Assembly: GCA_003427395.1 (NCBI GenBank)
Contig: BFEA01000009.1
Location: 5,856,557-5,877,782 of the forward strand
Length of the DNA stretch: 21,226 nucleotides
Direction: 5' to 3'
From: Chara braunii
Taxonomy: Eukaryota; Streptophyta; Charophyceae; Charales; Characeae
The notes beneath the pieces were generated by a model. That model saw only the letters and a program-made list of their open reading frames with translations. It was not told the DNA's origin and did no database searches. This document shows positions 17,293-21,226 of this stretch, piece by piece. A program made the translations under genes and the position numbers. The first letter of the stretch is position 1; each line of letters opens with the position of its first letter.

Positions 17293-17664
17293 CGCAGAAT
17301 GCAGACTCGGGAAGTTCGTTTGCCTCGAGCGGTTGAAAATATAGATGAACTTGCTGTATGCTTATAGCCTGTGTCACTGCCTCTTCGGCTCAGCTAGGAC
17401 AATGTCGAATCTGGCGCGTCAGGGGTAGAAATGACAGACTGCAAATCACGCAGTCCAAACCGTCATCGATCTCCAGTAGAACTGATTCAGCTGACTGCTT
17501 GCTTCCTTGCAGATGCATACAAAAAAGTGTCCGTTTTCTGAAGTGAAGTCTATCCGGTGGCCAGGAGAAAGTAAGTCACAAGACTTGGTTCAAATGGTAG
17601 AAAATGATTCATTCAACAAAAGAGGTACTCACACTGGGACTTTTTTCGACTGATTTGATTTGTG
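17293..17664. other. Non-coding stretch between repeat families
   Basis: No convincing ORF, RNA or repeat. A GTTGAAAATATAGATGAAC segment near 17330 is weakly similar to the 104-bp repeat core. Confidence 0.4.
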
Positions 17665-18112
17665 GACATAATTGCAGTAAGGTACACGACCGCAATTGCG
17701 GTCAGATACATCTAGTCCTGAGAATGTTCTCAATTCACAAGCAATGTCAAACAATACACTGACAGAAACCCGCCTAAGGCTGCAATGACTGTCAACCGCT
17801 CCGGGACGTAATTGCAGTTGGATACATTCAGATCTGGCCATAATTGTGGTCAGGTACATCCAGAAAAGTCCTTGTGTGAGCGTTGTTCTCAACTCACAAG
17901 CAACATCACCCCCGTACACCCGATGGAGACGTCCGACTTACCAAACTAGGAAGCCCACGTCGAACTGCAATGAAACTCCAGACCACATTAGGACTTTCTC
18001 ACCTGTTCTCTGCACATAGGTGCAGTCAGATACATTCAGCTCCGGGCATAATTGCGGTCAGATACGTCAAGGAAAGTCCAACTGTAAGCATACTCTCAAT
18101 TGACAGGCAAGA
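17665..18112. repeat. Three-copy composite repeat with paired ATAATTGCGGTCAGATAC boxes
   Basis: Groups start near 17665, 17805 and 18013. Each has two ~30-bp boxes of the form CRTAATTGCRGTCAGATACA, then TGTTCTCAAYTCACAAGCAA or a close variant. CGCAATTGCG at 17691-17700 is a perfect palindrome. Spacing is 140 then 208 bases, so units have gained or lost material. Confidence 0.75.
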
Positions 18113-18173
18113 ACACTCCAGTGCATTGATGATGACAACTCACGAGTGTAAAACTTGGGCATGCCCAACTCAA

Positions 18174-18477
18174 CCTGCAACGAACGTCAACCCCTGCCGA
18201 CCTGAACACTGCAGCTGCACTAGTCCTCCGAGAAACCACGTCTTCTCCACGAGAGCAACCGGCAATGAATGTCACCACCTTCCCCTCGCCACAGAGCAAT
18301 CATCGCCTGCCGACCTCACACTGCACCCGCACAAGTCCCCGAAAACAACCAATTCTCCACGACAGCAACCTGCAATGATTGCCAACCCCTCCCTCTCCCT
18401 CCTCAGACCGGTCCCGGCCTCCTGATCGCCGCAGCTGCGCTAATCCTCCACGAAACAACCTCGTCTCCATGACAGCA
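18174..18477. repeat. 85-110-bp tandem repeat, three copies
   Basis: Units begin CCKGCAAYGAWYGYCA at 18174, 18259 and 18369. Shared blocks are TGCCGACCT, CACTGCA, CTAGTCCTCC/AAGTCCCCGA, CGAAACAACC and TCTCCAYGACAGCA. The first unit is shorter. A 180-codon frame through them is repeat-derived. Confidence 0.8.
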
Positions 18478-18759
18478 GGTGATCAAATTCTCTAAAAAGA
18501 AGGGCCTTCAACAGAGAGGTTACCGTCTTCACCTGAATTGACAGACTCAAACAAACTGATGACACAGAGACATGCTTGGTCAACTGCTACATGCAAAAGT
18601 GATTTAGTGGCAAATTAGTGCTCTATGGCACTTTTCCCATCCCTATCTAGTATCTACCGATATTTACAATCACCGACTAAGCACATCGATCCTCCAATCA
18701 TACTGAATGTAACTCTAACAAGCTCATACATTCATTCTCTCCGCATTCCCCATTTCCCT

Positions 18760-18760
<1 letters not shown>

Positions 18761-18817
<57 letters not shown>
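18761..18817. repeat. (CT)n microsatellite
   Basis: 57 bases of CT. Confidence 0.97.
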
Positions 18818-18819
<2 letters not shown>

Positions 18820-19306
18820 TTTTGTACAATTGACAGCATGCACGCCTGCAGTCTACTCCTGTTTTCATGACCTAAATTGCATGCAGTGCTTGTGTTATGC
18901 TACCTGTAATTGTATATGTCTGTATATGTATACAACAATGTGATAACAGCAAAGAAGTGAGCTGAAGAGATTAAGTCATGGTTAAGCCTTAGGTGAAAAC
19001 ATGGCTACGAAATATTCCCAACAGAGCTCAAGGATTAACCATCACTTAACCTGTTGTGTGCTATGAATGCAACAAGCGCCCTTCGATCGACTATGTACAT
19101 CAGTTGTTGCACTCCACCCAGCACAGCCAAAGATGTGCTGAAACAAGCCGGAAAAAAAAAAAAAAAAATGCAATTCTTGAACGCGTAAACAAGTCAGTTC
19201 GGTTGTTGTGGTGGCAATGAATGTGAGGATAATTGTGCGACGGATAAACGAGCCGCCAGCAGGGAGAGCGACTCGTGACACCACCGCCCGCAGCGGAGAA
19301 GGAAAA
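18818..19306. other. Anonymous DNA
   Basis: No credible gene. Contains a 17-A run at 19152-19168 and, just left of the coiled-coil ORF stop, sequence that would be its 3' untranslated region. Confidence 0.4.
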
Positions 19307-19582
19307 TCACGACGACACCTTTGGGGCGCACGTTCCTGCTAATTTTCGGGCTTCGGCCTGAAACTGAAGCTTCGCTAAGTTCAAATCTTGAGTCAGCACC
19401 TGAAGTCTATCCTCCATTGCAGCGATCTCTTCATTCAGCAGCCGCACTTTTTGCTCCCAATAGGATGTCATCAGAGGGCCGTCCTCTGTTCCACCCGTCG
19501 GCGTTGACGATCCCGTCGGATAAGGAAGGACTTCAGAACTACTACTCTGCCATGCAGGCTCTTTCCCATGCTGCCAAGCCAT
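19307..19582 (-). CDS. Small coiled-coil protein, 91 aa, unknown function
   Basis: ATG at 19582-19580 in an ATGGC context, TGA at 19309-19307. Residues 1-40 are Ser/Thr/Pro/Gly-rich (MAWQHGKEPAWQSSSSEV; TGSSTPTGGTEDG). Residues 42-82 form a likely amphipathic helix with leucine heptads (WEQKVRLLNEEIAAMEDRLQ; VLTQDLNLAKLQFQAEARKL). Residue mix is balanced, unlike the repeat-derived ORFs nearby. The frame continues upstream to 19765, but that part is hydrophobic and low-complexity, so I start at MAWQ. I do not recognise a family. It could be a complete small gene or one exon of a larger minus-strand gene. No transposon motif is nearby. Confidence 0.5.
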   Translation of the reverse strand: MAWQHGKEPAWQSSSSEVLPYPTGSSTPTGGTEDGPLMTSYWEQKVRLLNEEIAAMEDRLQVLTQDLNLAKLQFQAEARKLAGTCAPKVSS

Positions 19583-20324
19583 GATTGAAAACAACATGTA
19601 AAGCTGTGTCGAGTTGGGTTGAGTTGCGTTGATGAACAAGAGTCGTGTGCTCAAGCCGAATTGAAATCCATCCCAGCGAAGGGGAAAAAAAAAAGAACAA
19701 AAAAAAATACATCCCAGTAAACACCACAGAAACAGACAAAACAGTCGAGTTTCAGAACACGACAATCCGAAAATCTGAGCGCGGGTAAATGAGACACTTG
19801 TTTATTCTTCTGCTTTTCCTTTTCGTACCCGCATTTGCCAGAAGCAGACACATTATCGATTCATCGATTCATTGATTCATCATTCACCGTCGCAGGGGTT
19901 TGTTAACTTTTTTTTTTTTTTTTTTTTTGACAGTCTCATAATCTGATGAATGTTGTAGGTTTCAAATCGTACTTCCGCCAATCTTCCACCAATCTCTATT
20001 GGATGGAGAGAGAGAAGTTCTTTCACGATTGCATCTCGCAATTCCATTGAAATCTACCTCAGTGCGTCAATGCACAGTAGCAGTGATATTTAACATAACA
20101 CTGTTATAAATATCCCATCGAAAACGAAAAACTTCAAAAAAGTCCTTTGTCTGTATTTCAGTGTCGATTATGTCGAATCTATGTCAGTCAGTGTCAATCC
20201 TGTCAAATATAGAGGCATCCTTGCAACGTTATATCTCATTGTTGCGGCCAATGCAGTCTTAACCACTTATATAGCTTATATCATCATTTTTTAGCGTTCA
20301 TGCGTTTGTTAAATCGTGGCGACA
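19583..20324. other. Anonymous DNA, possible upstream region of the coiled-coil ORF
   Basis: Contains an ATTCATCG short tandem run (19855-19885) and a 21-T run (19908-19928). No gene or RNA recognised. Confidence 0.4.
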
Positions 20325-20390
20325 TCCATTGTGTGCTAGCTCAGTTAGAACCTTAAACCACCAGTACCTGGATTCGAATCGTGGCTAAAT
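20325..20390 (+). repeat. tRNA-like remnant (possible SINE head)
   Basis: TAGCTCAGTTAG (20337-20348) matches a pol III A box and GGATTCGAATC (20370-20380) a B box, in the right order. The gap between them is about 21 bases, too short for an intact tRNA, and the T stem is imperfect. Best read as a degenerate tRNA-derived SINE or tRNA pseudogene. Confidence 0.4.
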
Positions 20391-21226
20391 ACATTGTTCT
20401 TTCTTCTTTCTTCGATCGCCGGTGTCTTTCACTAGTCACAAAAAAAGCAATGCTGCTTTCTTGCTTGTCGTCTATGTGACTGGATTCGGATCGGCTGCTG
20501 CTACTGTGCCCATACCTTTCCGGCATTCCCTACCGTCTTCTCCTCAATTAGAATGTATGGTCATTAAACTATTTATAGCTGTATTTGGGGCAATTTTCAG
20601 TCTATTAGATGCAGCAACAATGACCAAATGTTCTATTCATTCTGTTCGATGGAAGACAGTAATGAATCTTGTGTCCACTTGCTTTTGCCGTGTGGTTGCA
20701 ATTGTGCGCATGCAATCCATTCTTCCATTCCCCTGAATTCTGCCGCCTGAACATAATCTGCAGTGGGCCGGAACATAATCCGCCAGACAGAAAAAGAAAA
20801 AAAGACGGCAGCACTCTCTGAGAGCCATGAGCCACCATCAACGGGCAGGCCCCACAGGTGCTATATTCGTGCTTCGAAACCAGGAATCTTGCTGTCATAA
20901 AGGCCAGGTTCATGCAAGCATGAACATAGCACCCATGGAACCTGGCCCAAAAATGGCACCGAGGACACCTTCGGGAAAAATGGTTCTCATTTAATTGCGT
21001 TTTGTTCTGCGTTAACGCCGTTAAGAACATTTCGAAGCAAAAAAAAACAACAACAACAAACAAACAAACATTTAGAAGTGTTCTACATATCGTCAGACAT
21101 ATATGTATATGCCAGTGACATCTTCTGTTAGAAACATCGCCACTCCTCTTATTGTGTATCATCGTCGACGACATGCACAACATCGCCACTTGGCCAGGGA
21201 TCAGCGGCCTGCTTCTTTGTCTACCC
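20391..21226. other. Anonymous DNA to the right edge
   Basis: No gene supported. A minus-strand frame (21189-20605) has no recognisable domain and crosses the hairpin below. GAACATAATCYGC occurs twice near 20749-20785. Confidence 0.4.
20902..20947. other. Two competing hairpins
   Basis: GGCCAGGTTC (20902-20911) pairs perfectly with GAACCTGGCC (20938-20947). Overlapping it, GTTCATGC-AA-GCATGAAC (20908-20925) is a perfect 8-bp stem with a 2-base loop. The two stems share bases 20908-20911, so only one can form fully. Confidence 0.7.

Noticed and set aside
17883-18425. 180-codon plus-strand ORF
   Set aside because: It runs through two unrelated tandem-repeat families and its residue content follows them; no start context or domain.
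16497-18477. CRISPR-like array
   Set aside because: Units differ in length and sequence, there are no uniform spacers or cas genes, and the window is eukaryotic.
20605-21189. 194-codon minus-strand ORF
   Set aside because: Crosses the double hairpin, has low-complexity Val/Phe and no recognisable domain.

Overview
This is a eukaryotic, repeat-dominated window. No bacterial or phage signal was seen. It carries a Ty3/gypsy (chromovirus-type) LTR retrotransposon with a plant-style initiator-Met-like primer-binding site, a Penelope-like element (PLE) with permuted domain order, dinucleotide microsatellites and several degenerate tandem-repeat families. Permuted PLEs with an N-terminal nuclease are known from green algae, spike mosses and slime molds (Chlamys group) and from invertebrates (Naiad group). 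Together with the plant-like LTR element this suggests a green-lineage genome, perhaps a charophyte such as Chara. The organism is an inference, not something read directly.

Layout. 1 to ~2600 (minus): PLE part 1, the YIG half of a GIY-YIG nuclease, a CxC linker and a reverse transcriptase (RT) that runs off the left edge, broken only by in-frame stops. ~2600-6669 (plus): 3' half of a gypsy element (RT, C-terminal pol, polypurine tract, 3' LTR). Its RNase H-integrase block (3500-5164) is flipped to minus, an AT-rich 331-bp insert splits the RT, and a 275-bp tandem duplication lies across one flip junction. 6670-8090: low-complexity and minisatellite spacer. 8091-8950: non-coding leader. 8951 to ~10360 (plus): PLE part 2 (CCHC knuckle, coiled coil, SAP-like segment, entry into the nuclease). 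~10350-15078 (minus): 5' half of a gypsy element (RT start, protease, gag, PBS, 5' LTR). 15079-18480: tandem repeats and microsatellites. 18481-21226: mostly anonymous DNA with one 91-codon coiled-coil ORF on minus, a tRNA-like remnant and a strong hairpin.

Main result. The two PLE parts are complementary pieces of one protein, and so are the two gypsy halves. At ~2600 PLE part 1 abuts the gypsy 3' half; at ~10355 PLE part 2 abuts the gypsy 5' half. A single inversion of about 7.75 kb (2600-10355) explains both junctions. Undoing it on paper puts one PLE and one LTR-gag-pol-LTR element on the same strand, and the bases flanking the two LTRs then give a near-matching target duplication (ACCCC/CCCCC). 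The reunited PLE would carry a gag-like CCHC motif and a SAP-like segment upstream of the nuclease and RT, an architecture I do not recognise as described. Neither element looks functional: both carry stop codons, and the gypsy copy also has frameshifts and altered catalytic residues.
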